A stretch of DNA of 64,000 nt. Source: Plecoglossus altivelis (taxonomy: Eukaryota > Chordata > Actinopteri > Osmeriformes > Plecoglossidae). The position numbers and the translations under genes were made by a program. Position 1 is the stretch's first letter. Every line of letters begins with the position of its first letter. The notes under the pieces are model-generated. The model was given only the letters and a program-made list of their open reading frames with translations. It ran no database searches and was not told the origin of the DNA. Positions 11,528 to 22,009 of this stretch are shown one piece after another. The stretch lies in contig BROE01000022.1 of assembly GCA_036571765.1 (NCBI GenBank), forward strand, positions 10,335,175 through 10,399,174, in the 5' to 3' direction.

Positions 11528-12630
11528 ACACACAAGTTGGTTTCAGCGCCGTGAAAAGAGGGGGCACCGTTCAGGCGGCCTCTTACATCACCCCTCCACA
11601 GTCGCTTCCAGCGAAGGAGCCGGTGGCCTCCAACAAAAGCCTATGACGGTCTGTCTCTCTCTCTCTCTCCCTCCCCCCCGCCTCCCTCTCCCCCCCCTCT
11701 CCCTCTCCCCTCAGTCCCTCCATGCGTGATGAGTAAGAATTCTGTTCCATTCCTCCCCCTGGTGAGGCTGTGTGTTCTTTGGGTGTTAATCCTGCTAATG
11801 CCACGTTTCACTCCACATTACCCATACCTTGGTGCTCACACACACACACACACACGATCTCTGTCATAACAAGTGTGCTTGCTCGTGTGGGTGGACTGTC
11901 CCCTCCGCCAGTAGAAGATATTCTGTCGCAGGAGAGACGGTGCAGGCGTGGCGTGGCCGACCAGGTCCCTTCCAGCCAGGTGACAAGGTGACAGCAGCAG
12001 GAGCCACGGAGACGCTGCCGCACTGAGAGAGTGCAGCAGAACCGCTCCCAAAGACTTGCTGCTGTCAGCTGGAATTGGCATCTCTCTCCCCCCCCCCTCC
12101 CCCATCAGTCTCTCATATGTGGTGCCAAAAGGGCTACTCAGAAGTCCTGCTTGTCACGCTGCGTCTACAAAGCGAGGGTCCGAGGGAAGAAGCCGTGTGG
12201 TTGTGCCCGCTGAAGCTGCCCCTGTGCTCTGTGAGGCAGGCAGGGACTGTGCCGTCTGTGTGGCTCTGCATGGAGGCTAGTAGAACCTTCCCAGGCCACA
12301 CACACACACACCTGGGGGCCCGGGGCCCGCTGGAGGACCGCAACTCTTTTGTGGAACGCCTCCTCTTGGATCTCTGTCTGTCTTTTGTTAGGCAATGTCA
12401 GTTTTTCTGATAAGTGTGTTTTCTTTCAATAAGTGGATGGGCTGCATCTTTCTTTTAGCGTAGAGTCAGTCTGAGTTTGACCCACCCACCCCACCGTACA
12501 ATAGCGGGTGTTTTCTGCTTTCCAACCTCATAAGCTCTGGTTAGCATTAGAAGTTGCGTTAGCTACCGTGCCGCGGTGAGCGTTGTGGTGAGCCACGCAG
12601 GCTCAGCGGGAGCGTTAGCTGACAGACACA

Positions 12631-12711
12631 GACCGCTAGGACCGCAAGGACCGCTAGGACCGCTGGGACCGCAAAGACCGCTGGGACCGCAAGGACCGCT
12701 AGGACCGCTAG
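12631..12711. repeat. 9-bp minisatellite
   Basis: Nine exact-length tandem copies of GACCGCNRR (GACCGCTAG, GACCGCAAG, GACCGCTGG and GACCGCAAA variants). Because the unit is a multiple of three, one minus-strand frame reads as Gly-Pro-Ser/Cys repeats resembling collagen. This is fortuitous. Confidence 0.95.
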
Positions 12712-13029
12712 CTGCGAGGATGGCTTGTGCCGTTGGCTGCTGTAGCCTTGCAGACACGCATCACCTGACTCGACCTGCTCTCGCCCCGTGGATTTGATTC
12801 GATGAAATCCCTGTATTGACACCCGCCCATCCCACCCTCCACCCCCCCCTCCATGTTGTTGTTTCTCGGGGGCTGTCTAAGCCAGGGAGACGACATACTT
12901 AGTGGTGCCGTGTCTCTGCTGTGGCATTAAGCCCTCTCCCAATCTCCCCCAGGAACCTGTGATCAGAAGTGACAGGATAAGACCCTGCTGCAGCTCAGGG
13001 GCCCGAGTCTGCAGCCTCCTCACACAATG

Positions 13030-13085
13030 GGAGCAGGACATACACACACACACACACTCACACACACTCACACACACACTCCTAC
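13030..13085. repeat. (CA)n-rich repeat
   Basis: CACACA blocks separated by CTCA. A further CA array lies at 13,476-13,494. Confidence 0.85.
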
Positions 13086-13230
13086 CTTTCTCCACCCAAC
13101 ACACATCCGTGCCTCTAGGCTCCTAAAACACATCCAGCGGGACCTGCAAACACACACCTCTACCTCGCCCCCACGGCGCACAGGGAGCGAGGCAGACACA
13201 CCCCTGCTCCAACACGCCCTTTCCTATGCT

Positions 13231-13298
13231 CAGATCGGAGGGAGGGAGGGAGGGAGGGAGGGAGAGAGGGAGAGAGGGAGAGAGGGAGGGAGGGAGGA
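13231..13298. repeat. (GGGA)n microsatellite
   Basis: GGGA tetranucleotide array of about 65 bp. A CCCT-type counterpart lies at about 13,840-13,875. Confidence 0.9.
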
Positions 13299-13716
13299 GA
13301 CTAGAGCGGAGGACATAGTAGTATAGGACTGGTAGAGAAGAGAATCACCCAACCAGATGCTAATCCCTCCTGATGGTTTATGTAACTACAGGTCACATGA
13401 CCTGGCAGCGACGTGATGTCACTGCCTGCCCTGCTCTTGTTTTTGTGGGAGTAGAGTTGTCAGCCTCCCTCCCTCACACACACACACACACACAGCAAAG
13501 AGAGCAGATTGGAGAGAACCCACGCACACCCAGGCACACGCTCTACCTCATCCTCATAAGCAGCCCTGTTCCGTGCCGTGGCCTCTTCCCATCCTCTCCG
13601 CAGACCCAGGGATGTACTGTCGCCGAGTCCGTTTCGGGGAAGAGAGCGAGGGATAAGTAGGAGGGGATAGCGTTCTGTTGTTTGATTGGAAGGCGGGCTG
13701 GCTGCCTGACAGCTCG

Positions 13717-13802
13717 ATGAGAGACAGGGTGATCCGTGTGCAGGGCCGAGACGAGATGGCCATGAAGCTGCTCTTCTGGGAGCTGGAGCAGCACCTGAAG
13801 AG
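13717..13802 (+). CDS. tsc22d1: Candidate alternative first coding exon of tsc22d1
   Basis: An ATG opens a 28-codon frame reading MRDRVIRVQGRDEMAM and then KLLFWELEQHLK, followed by AG and a consensus donor (AG|GTAACC, GT at 13,803). The exon ends with two bases of a split codon, the same phase as tsc22d1 exon 1. Spliced to the acceptor at 18,909 it would give Ser and run in frame into the shared exon 2. The predicted N-terminus is amphipathic and unlike the short-isoform start. TSC22-family genes are known to use several first exons joined to a common exon 2-3 core. That this is one of them is inference from phase, splice site and position; no transcript evidence is available here, and one phase in three would fit by chance. 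Confidence 0.5.
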
Positions 13803-15718
13803 GTAACCCTGGGCTTCCTTCTCCTCCTTCACCTCCCTCTCTGTCCCTCCCTCCCTCCCTCTCCCCCCGCTCTCCCCCCTTCTGTCGGTCCGCGTTCGTT
13901 CTGGAGCCGTGTCCGTGGGACCCGGGAGAGCGTTGGTCTGCTGCAACCACGGCAGGAGACAATAGAAGCGCCCACTTCTCTGTCCCAGTCTGTCTTTTGT
14001 TTCTTCCACGCACGCCGTCTCTTCCCAGCTGCGGCATAAGGTTGCCACGTCATTCACGTCTGGTGCAAATTAGAATTTCTGGAGCTTCTGTCCCAGCTGC
14101 GTGTCATGCTGGACTGGGATGACTGTTGTGGGGTGGGGTGGGAGGTGAAACCAGCGGGCAGGACGGAGGAAGATGCAGGCTTTGGCTTCCGTGCTGACAG
14201 TTGACAGTTTGTGTCCTGTCGTAGTTTGTGTTTGCGTATGTGTGTGCGTGCGTGTGTGTTCTTACTAAATGTATCGGTTCAAATTAAGGTTGAGGTTAAT
14301 TAAGCCACTTCTCTGTCTTCAGTCGGTCATGTGATCGAGGAGCGTGTACGGCACTTCCTCCGGGGGTGTTTACCGTGTTTTCTCGATCAACATTTACACA
14401 GTGCGGCGCCGTTTGACCGAGGGCCCTGTCAATGCGCGACACGGACCGAGCTGATGAGCACATTGATGAGACATGCAGATGATGTAAGCAAAGGGTCACG
14501 ATCTCACGGTCGCGGTCGGGGTTGAAACCACAAGGAGGGTTCAGATGTCCTTGACTTGTTGTCGTTGACCTGCCAGAGAAGGTCGGGGGCGGAGCTGTGC
14601 GGGAAGCAGGGAACAACATAATGAGCTAAGCTCTCTTCTGGAACAGCGCCGCCGGGTGACCCTGTCCACCAGCCATTTAGCTCCGGCTAGTTATGAATGG
14701 AGCCCAGGATAGCTTGAAGCTCTTAGACTTCCTTGGTGAGGGAAGGAGGATGACGGAGGGGGAGGGGGAGGGGGAAGGGGGGGGATAAAGGCCCTCCAGG
14801 AGTCAGGGCCCTCCAAGAGTCAGGGCAAGGGCCCACAGGGGCGAGGACAAGCTGTGCCCTGCTGCAGGTTTATATTTGGGCTCCTGTAATTGTTTAAACC
14901 CGAGTCCAGTCAAACGGCTCCGGATGAGATAAGCGTGCGTTGAGCTTCTTACCGAGCCTGTGGGTCTCAATGGGAGCTGCGCAGTGTTTGATTAGGATCA
15001 GACATCTATACTGGGAGGCTGAACAGGGCATTCTGGAACATGGCTATGTTTGAACATCCATCGCCTTGCGCCTGGAGACTCGACGGCCACGGCTGCTTTG
15101 GGCTGGGAGAAGGATCATAGCTCCAGTCATGGAGCTCCAGCTCAGCCAACTGGAGCCAGACTCCTCCCAGACCCACACAGTAGAAGAATACTGCTGGTGG
15201 AACTAGGATCCGATCTGATTCATCCACGTATTTCTCCGTTTTAAACACATTCGTCCGTCCCCCCCGTCCCCCCCCTTTACGAACGTTCGATGGACAAGTA
15301 GCTGAGGACCAGAAGTGCACAACATAGTTCCATTGGTGTTGGTTTTTTTAGTGCTGAGGGCCTGTCTGTATTTTACGAGACGCAATTCCTTGACGGCAAC
15401 GTTTTATCTTTCATAGAACGATGTAATATAAAGGTGGCGGATGTAGGTGTTGGCCAGTGAAGTGGCGGTGACATCATCTGAAGCCTGTGCTCTGTGACGC
15501 CTGCTGCGTTGGCCTGCTCATTAGAACTGAGCTGTTTGGTGTGATAAGCGGGCAAGTCCTGTAGTGCTTTTGAAGAGCTTGGATTCCCGGCAGATGCCTA
15601 GATACTCACATGATCACACTGGTAAAACTATAGCAACCAGGAACAATCCTGGGGGGGGACGGGGACAGGGGGGGGACAAGGACTGGAGGGTCTACATTAG
15701 GGTTTCTCCAACCATAGC

Positions 15719-15958
15719 AGTGTGTCCACCACCGTGTGTGTCCACCACCGTGTGTGTCCACCACCGTGTGTGTGTTCACCACTGTGTGTGTGTTCACCAC
15801 TGCGTGTGTGTGTGTTCACCACTGCGTGTGTGTGCTCACCACTGTGTGTGTCCACCACCATGTGTGTGTGTGTTCACCTCTCTGTGTGTGCGTGTGTGTG
15901 TGTGTCCACCACCGTGTGTGTGTCCACCTCTGTGTGTGTGTGTTCACCACTGTGTGTG
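15719..15958. repeat. TG-rich minisatellite
   Basis: Tandem array of variants of GTGTGTCCACCACC and GTGTGTTCACCACT, units of about 14-24 bp depending on TG length. Open frames on both strands come from the repeat. Confidence 0.9.
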
Positions 15959-16336
15959 TGGCGTTAGCTTGCTGGCAAATGTTCCTGTGTTCCTTTCTGT
16001 TCACACCCAAGTTCTCCGCAGACCTGAGCAGAGGTCAAAACCTTGATAGGTTTTTTTCCATATCCAGCGTATTCTTTCGCTCTGTCCTCCAGGTGAGGAT
16101 AGCGTCGTTGCTTGCTGAGCTGAAACAAGAAGATGATGTGTCTGACTAAAGGTGAAGGTGGTCGGTGGTTGCCACATCTACTTAGGTCTTCCCCCATTTC
16201 ACTGGAAAGATGAAGACATTCTTCCATGGAAAAAGCTTCTCTTTATCACACCTACTCTAAATCTCCTCCCTCTTCCCCCTCATACCCTCCTCCACTCCTT
16301 TTTTTTTCTCAAAAAAGGTGCGCCTGAGGACAGGGT

Positions 16337-16339
<3 letters not shown>

Positions 16340-16375
<36 letters not shown>

Positions 16376-16377
16376 GT
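16340..16377. repeat. (TG)n microsatellite
   Basis: TG array of about 38 bp. Confidence 0.9.
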
Positions 16378-16914
16378 CAGAATGTACCAAGGCTGTAGGT
16401 TTTAGGTGTGTTCTGTGTGTCTGTTGGTAAGAGGTTTCCTGTGGGTGTCACTTTTATGATTAATAGTTGTGTGTTTAGGACAGACATCCATTCTTCCCAT
16501 TTTTTTCTCCCTCCCACTTCCACTCCCACTCCCTCCCTCCCACTTCCACTCCCACTCATGAGGCCATTTGACACTTAGTCATTGACATCAACATTCCTTC
16601 CGGTGTCACACTGAGGCCAGGTTTCCACGGCACCTGGTGCAGGTGTAGAACCCCCCCCCCCTCGCGAGTCCGCAAGTCGCCCCGTTCGTGTCATGGCGCT
16701 CATAAATATCTCTCCCCCGTACCCAGAAGACGTCCGCATGGCGGTAAATAATAAGCCGCACGCCTCAGACTGCCGAGCACAGAGGCTCAAAGGCAAGTCT
16801 GCTGTTGTTCATGGTTACATTTCGTTCTCTGAACGAACACGAGAGAGCTTCCCTGATGGCCGTGTGCTGTTCTCCATGTAGATTCTATTGACAACTATGA
16901 GGGGGGGGGTTTTG

Positions 16915-17312
16915 GACGTGATCGATCCAGTCCGAGCTGTCGCTCGGTGCCCGGACTGTTCTAGAGATGGTGCTCGCTGATGGAACTCATCAGGAGTCCC
17001 TCGCGGGCCTCGATGCGGTATCGAGCGCCGTTCCAAACGCCCGCCGATTCCCAAACGACACGTTTGTCCTAACGTTTTTCCGTGACGAATTCTCCACGTG
17101 AGCTACAGTTATTTGGATTTGGATTCGTGCAACGTACCTCGCGTTTCGGTTCGTTCGTGAAGAAACGGGCGCGGAAGATGTGGTTTCGTTTGTGGTTGGT
17201 AACGACATGATTAAACCCCAATGTTCCCGTTTGCAAATGTTGCTCTGCTTGTGCTGCGGCAGACCGGAGGAGATAATGGGACGATCGGGACGACGGCAAC
17301 CGGCTTGATCGT
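16915..17312. promoter_or_regulatory. CpG island upstream of short tsc22d1
   Basis: Counting by eye gives about 44 CpG dinucleotides in about 395 bp, roughly one per 9 bp, in sequence of only moderate GC content. This is far denser than the flanks. Its position 1.0-1.4 kb before the short-isoform ATG makes it a good candidate promoter-associated island for tsc22d1. Reading frames within it on both strands are short, and none resembles a known protein. Confidence 0.55.
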
Positions 17313-17999
17313 CCTGTAGTCAAGCCCCTCTCCTAACCACATCCAAGTGGTCACTACATTCAATATACCTTTTTAATGAACCTTTAAATAGTAGTCCTGG
17401 TTCTTCTGGTTTCCTTTCTGTTGATCCCTACCAGCATCTACATCATTTCTGGCCTTCCCAGAAAGCAAAGCCTGCTGGGATGGCGTCCTACTTCACGTGA
17501 AGTTGGTTAATGTCACACTCCCTCTGTCTTGGTCTGGTGATTAAGACAAATCTGGACTTGCCTTCTACTTAAAATAACTCTCTCTGATAAACATACTTAT
17601 GAAATACACATTCTTGGGGAAATTATATACTGCCATTTGTGGTACAGCCATGTTAATAAATTCGTTTCTGGATCGTTNTTCGCTTATCGAGTAGGCTATT
17701 TTATTTAACCAGCAAGCATTTGAAGGCGGTTTTCAAAGTGCACTTGTTAGACAGTAAACTAAAGTATATGCATTGACCGCGCTCGGTCAGTTTATTTGTA
17801 TTTATTTATTTATAGTTTAATAAAAAACGGTTGTTAAGATGGTATATTGATTCCATTGTTCTGTCTTGTGCGGCAGAGATAGTTAATAAACAGCTCCTCT
17901 GTTTTCTATTTTTCTTGAAAGAAATGCAGTGTTGCTGCTTCCCATCTCATCCGGTTTTCCCCGGTTTTCGTTTTACTGCCTTCCCTCCCTTTCTTGAAT

Positions 18000-18360
18000 A
18001 ATTTATTCTAATGATGTCTGCTGAGGCGAAGGTAGGGGCGTTCCCACATATTTTAGGCAAATCTCCTACTTCCTCAACCTATCGGACGCAGTCTCGAAGT
18101 GTTTGTCTTGGATAAATTATGCGATTGTCCCAGGCTGCAGAATTTTTAGCAGAGCTTAGATGAGCTGACCTTGGATATTGTTTGTGCTGCGGTGGTTGAT
18201 GCACAGACTCCGCGGGACAGCAGGTTCACTAAGGGAACACACAAGTGCCTGTACACCGCGACTAAACCCAATGATCTATCGAATACATTTGTGAAATAAG
18301 GCTGCCCCGTGGTGATTCTGGTTGGATTATCCTGTTCAGTTATTTTACGGATGGTATAGC
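18000..18360 (+). promoter_or_regulatory. tsc22d1: Probable 5' UTR and proximal promoter, short tsc22d1
   Basis: Sequence immediately 5' of the short-isoform ATG with no repeats and no in-frame exon. The transcription start cannot be placed from sequence; AATAATTTATT at about 17,997-18,007 is a possible weak TATA-like element. Extent is inferred. Confidence 0.3.
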
Positions 18361-18482
18361 ATGAATGCTCCGTGTTATACAGTGGCGATGGATCTTGGTG
18401 TTTGCCAGTTGAGAAATTTTTCCATATCGTTTTTGTCTTCGTTACTGGGAACAGAGAGTTCGCCAGTCCTTCTCGAAAATAG
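18361..18482 (+). CDS. tsc22d1: tsc22d1 short isoform, coding exon 1
   Basis: Forty codons plus AG of a split Ser codon; donor AG|GTAAAT at 18,483. Encodes the isoform-specific N-terminus. Confidence 0.95.
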
Positions 18483-20189
18483 GTAAATTCGAATGGTTTC
18501 TTGAAAAGGCTATCGACGAATAGTCGGTGTCGTTACTCCGATTTTCTATGTTGCAATAGGCTGACCGAGTACTGGTCGTGGAGGCTGAATGTTCATGTGT
18601 CTGTGTTAGAGAGATTTCATACCATGTATTTCATTGTAAACTATAAGGTTTTTAAGTTGTCATTACGATTCGAAAGAGAAAGCATGATGTGGTGGCTCGC
18701 TGGACCGCTTGGATTGGCTGTCAATTGCAGCTTCGATGGATGCTCTGCATCTTACAAAACAGCCCTTAAATGTGTCCTTTTATTAATCGGAATAGTAAAT
18801 TTATGTAATTTCTCTAACGTGGTATCTAGTTTATGATCTCCTATCTGTCTGCAATTCTTAATTGTTTTGTGTGCGCTAAACGGCCGTTTTTTTGTTGTTC
18901 ATTTGCAGTTCGTCGGGTGCCAGTGTTGTGGCCATAGACAACAAAATCGAACAGGCAATGGTAAGTTTAATCGTGTCGTCTAATCGGAGGCCAACGTCAT
19001 TAAACTGCACTTCTAATAAACCACACAACTTTTCACGTAGACTGAACATTATTCTTAAAGTAGCCCACGTATTGTCCCTCAAAGAATTATCCCTTCAAAT
19101 TATTGCATCAGTTTGTAGAGAATGAATGGGTTACATAACCTGCTCAGTCGGCCACGTAATGTACAGCCGGGCCTGATTTCTTCAGACACATACATTTTTT
19201 AGTTCTCGAATTAAAAAGTTACTTAGCTATTTGGTCAAGTGTAGTGCTCAATACCTTGATCATTACGTGACAATTATGCGCGCTTAGTAGGCTTTATTCA
19301 AGGCTGAATTGTTTATAAGATCATAACTCGTACTACCATAATACTGATCTGAACACTTGATTTCACAAAAATGTAAATAGTTTTTTTTGTCAAAGTTGAT
19401 GAGTTAGCAAGTTTGAAATCAAAGTAACCGCCTGTAATATCAACTTTATTCTACAGAACTCTAGTCACTGGAACTGACTAAATGCGCTCACGCAATGTTG
19501 TCCATTTGCTCTGTTGCTAGGCAAACTCAAACGCTTTGACGCCTGGATATAAATATCTCGGTCTGTGATTGGCCCTATAAATGTGGGCCGGCCATTTTGT
19601 CGGTTTACTGTGACGTTTTTGTTCTAGCGTCCGGGGAAGGGGAAAGATGCACAGTGGGAATATACATTCTAGAATCTACTGATTTGTTGTCTAGAAATTA
19701 AATAGAAGTTCCTCACAACGCAACTGGATAAAAGCAGCAATTGTAATGTTAAGGCCCTGAAATGGTTACTTGTTACACTTGTTACACACAAAATGTTTTT
19801 AGGCCTATTGAATAAAAAAAAATCTGTTGAATCTAAATTCCTTAAATGTCAGTAAAGTGATTTCAGTTACATGACTGCAATATTAAAACTATAGGCAATA
19901 GTAAACTCAAACTTGTTTGTCTTTTTAGGACCTGGTGAAGAGCCACCTGATGTACGCTGTACGTGAGGAGGTGGAGGTGCTGAAGGAGCAGATCAAGGAG
20001 CTGATTGAGAGGAACTCCCAGCTGGAGCAGGAAAACACCCTACTGAAGACGCTGGCCAGCCCAGAGCAGATGGCCCAGTTCCAGGCCCAGGTCCAGACAG
20101 GCTCCCCTCCAGCCCCCACACAGGCTCCGGTGTCACAGCCCAGTGGCCCGGCCCAGCCTGCATCACACAACTCGGGGCCTTCTGCGTAG
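18361..20189 (+). CDS. tsc22d1: TSC22 domain family protein 1, short isoform (3 exons)
   Basis: Leucine-zipper transcriptional regulator induced by TGF-beta in mammals; it dimerises and acts in nucleus and cytoplasm in growth control. Coding exons are 18,361-18,482, 18,909-18,960 and 19,929-20,189, with GT-AG introns of 426 and 968 bp. They join to 144 codons, the same length as the human short isoform. Residues 1-40 contain MDLGVCQLRNFSISFLSSLL, the N-terminus typical of TSC22D1 rather than TSC22D3. Residues 41-58 are the family signature SSSGASVVAIDNKIEQAM. Residues 59-102 form the TSC box and zipper, with heptad leucines L76, L83, L90 and L97. The tail from residue 103 is Pro/Ala/Gln-rich. 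The first ATG is used because the next in frame (codon 10) begins the conserved block. The gene is convergent with serp2. The giant long-isoform exon is not in the window. Confidence 0.97.
18909..18960 (+). CDS. tsc22d1: tsc22d1 shared exon 2
   Basis: A 52-bp exon with acceptor TTTGCAG and donor ATG|GTAAGT. It encodes SSGASVVAIDNKIEQAM after completing the split Ser. This exon size and sequence are nearly invariant in the TSC22 family and are shared by all isoforms. Confidence 0.97.
19513..19625 (+). promoter_or_regulatory. Promoter-like module inside tsc22d1 intron 2
   Basis: Within about 110 bp lie an RFX X-box-like GTTGCTAGGCAAAC (19,513-19,526), TGACG, TATA-like GGATATAAATATC (19,545-19,557), a CCAAT-type TGATTGGCC (19,566-19,574), a second TATA-like CTATAAATG (19,575-19,583), YY1-like GCCATTTTG (19,591-19,599) and a CRE half-site TGACG (19,610-19,614). 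The spacing resembles a core promoter. Transcription from here would yield only exon 3. Function is inferred from motifs. Confidence 0.35.
19929..20189 (+). CDS. tsc22d1: tsc22d1 exon 3 (TSC box, zipper, C-terminus)
   Basis: Acceptor TTTTTAG at 19,922-19,928, phase 0, 86 codons and stop TAG at 20,187-20,189. Starts DLVKSHLMYAVREEVEVLKE and carries the whole leucine zipper. Confidence 0.97.
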   Translation, partial: DLVKSHLMYAVREEVEVLKEQIKELIERNSQLEQENTLLKTLASPEQMAQFQAQVQTGSPPAPTQAPVSQPSGPAQPASHNSGPSA

Positions 20190-20950
20190 CACGACCGTTC
20201 ACCTCCTCGGAGAGGGGTGGTCCACCGCTACTGACTGACTGACAGACAGACCTGCTACCGCTGCAGAGCTAACCTGCTACCACAGCAGGAGCCCACGCTG
20301 TTAAGACAAGAATTTGCACATATTTAACTCTCCAGATGAACAGAACGGGGAGGGAGGGGGAGGGGACGCCGGGGGAGAGGGGGGAGATCATCACGCGAAG
20401 CTTTAAACACGCTATCAAGGACCATCTGAAAGCGGAGAGAGGAGATAGTCCTGTTCAGAGAGAATTAACTTTGCCAAATAAATTCACGGACGTGAACCGC
20501 TGCCGATTGTCTGACGATGGTAAAGCTAACAAACCGAACAGGTGGACACTTCTCAAGAAAAAGAAAAAAAAAAAAAAAAAGTATCACTGTGCCTGTGTCC
20601 ATGGATTCTAAGTGATTGTGCTTGTACTTCAGTAGTGAGGTGAGGGTGTGGTGAGGATTGTGCTGGCTTGTGTTGTCACCACGCTTTGCCGAATACTGTA
20701 GTGTACATACAGGGGCCGCCTACTCTATACGTCTGGAAGCCTGCCGAATACCCTCATATCCAACGCCGGGGCTCAATGCAGAGGACCGGAGGCGGCGGGC
20801 CTTTGCCGGGTGGGGGCGGGGGGGGGCGGGAGGGGCGGGAGGGCTGACGGGCGGGCGGACGGGCGGGAATTGGTGCGGTGGTGGCCGGGCCGCGCAGCCG
20901 AGGTGGGCGGGCGCGCGCGGGTGCGGCCGGGCGGGTTTTCCCCGGGGGGG

Positions 20951-20951
<1 letters not shown>

Positions 20952-20997
<46 letters not shown>
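20952..20997 (+). repeat. Poly-G run in the tsc22d1 3' UTR
   Basis: About 46 consecutive G at the end of a GC-rich block full of GGCGGG and GGGCGGG motifs. Its length is probably not reliable and it can form G-quadruplexes. Confidence 0.95.
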
Positions 20998-20998
<1 letters not shown>

Positions 20999-21978
20999 GG
21001 GCCTTAGCGGAGCTTTAGAGAGAAAGGAAAACAAAAGGCAAACTTGCGGAGGAGGAAGGGTGAGGAAGATCGAACCTCACGTAGTGACTAAAATAATGTC
21101 CAGGATTATCATCATGAAACCTGAGTCCCCATCTGGCATGGGGCGAGAGGGGAGGGTGAGAGGGAAGGGGGGAGGGGTTAGAGGGGAGGGGGGTTCTCTC
21201 ATCACTTGCATTGACGTCATCATTTCTACTGTGGGGTTGAAGGGAGGCAGAACATGCTTCGGTCAACGCAGCAAGAGAGAGTTGATGATATTTTCCAGTA
21301 TTTAAGTTTGAGCCCTGTTATTCTTGCCCTTCTTAATCCCATCCTGTATGCTTCTCTTCTCCCATCGTGGCATGTTCGAATATACAGAGGGGTTGAGATA
21401 TAGGGCTAAGCTGCATTTTCAGAGGGGAGTCGATGGGCGTATGATGTATATTTCTGTATATTTAGTGTAAGTACAGTGTAAAATAGTGACATCAAGAGGA
21501 AAAACAACTGATGCTATTCAGGTTGTACAAATTGAGAGGGAAGCTAGTAATGGGCTGGCCTTGGTCATTTGTGCAGCCTCTTTTTAATGCTGTAATTCAG
21601 GACTATGGAGTTTCACAGGAGTGTAGGATAATCACCTGACAGAACACAGGACAGACAACCATATGACTTGCTGCAAGAATAACTACTGTAAAATCATTGT
21701 TCACTTGAATTTATTTTGAAGTATTGCATCCTCGCATTTTTATTTTTCATTTTTCTTCATTTTCTCCCCCCCCTTATTTGACAGTGAAGTAGTTCCGGGT
21801 GATAAAATCTTTAACTTAACATTTTACTCTGAACATCATTAAAAGAAACTGCGATGGAGTTTTGGCATTCTATGTATCAGTTGTATGCTCATGTTTCTGT
21901 GCATGTTTCCTCAAACCGGATGAAAAGTTGTAACATACATAAAACAATTGCACTTGACAGTTGCACTGCACAACTTTA

Positions 21979-21984
21979 AATAAA
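21979..21984 (+). terminator. tsc22d1: Poly(A) signal of tsc22d1
   Basis: AATAAA within TTTAAATAAAACATG, about 1.8 kb after the stop. It is a full consensus signal and the next gene is convergent. An earlier AATAAA at about 20,477 is a possible proximal alternative. Confidence 0.6.
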
Positions 21985-22009
21985 ACATGTTAAAGGAGTA
22001 ATAATAACC

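Larger units (their letters stand above)
1..13716. other. Non-coding DNA 5' of tsc22d1
   Basis: I find no protein-coding exon here. Open frames longer than about 80 codons fall in TC, TG/CA, G-rich or minisatellite sequence and are composition artefacts. In other vertebrates TSC22D1 has a very large first exon for its long isoform, far upstream of the short-isoform exon, so this stretch is probably long-isoform intron or distal promoter DNA. That is inference from gene structure in the family. Repeats and candidate regulatory sites inside it are listed separately; the remainder is unremarkable unique sequence. Confidence 0.6.
13803..18000. other. Non-coding DNA between alternative and short-isoform exons
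   Basis: No supported exon. It contains a CpG-dense patch at about 14,330-14,525, a TGTGTCCACCACCG minisatellite, a TG array, and the CpG island at about 16.9-17.3 kb, which are described separately. From about 17,350 the DNA becomes AT-richer and free of simple repeats. One ambiguous base (N) occurs at 17,678. Confidence 0.55.
20190..22005 (+). other. tsc22d1: tsc22d1 3' UTR
   Basis: Non-coding sequence from the stop to the poly(A) signal at 21,979. It includes an A-rich tract (20,556-20,580), an extremely GC-rich segment with a long G run (about 20,765-21,005), then AT-rich sequence with TATTTA/ATTTTT stretches (about 21,700-21,770), as is usual for unstable regulatory mRNAs. A 215-codon open frame at 20,658-21,305 has no homology I recognise, is driven by G-rich composition, and is not called. 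The right boundary is inferred from the signal. Confidence 0.7.

Noticed and set aside
12563..12757. Collagen-like Gly-Pro-Ser minus-strand frame
   Set aside because: Explained by the 9-bp tandem repeat.
13543..14057. 164- and 167-codon minus-strand frames overlapping the candidate tsc22d1 exon
   Set aside because: Open because of purine-rich CCCT/GGGA sequence; no homology recognised. The plus-strand exon has better splice evidence.
20658..21305. 215-codon plus-strand frame in the tsc22d1 3' UTR
   Set aside because: Gly/Arg-rich translation of a G-rich tract; runs through a 46-G homopolymer.
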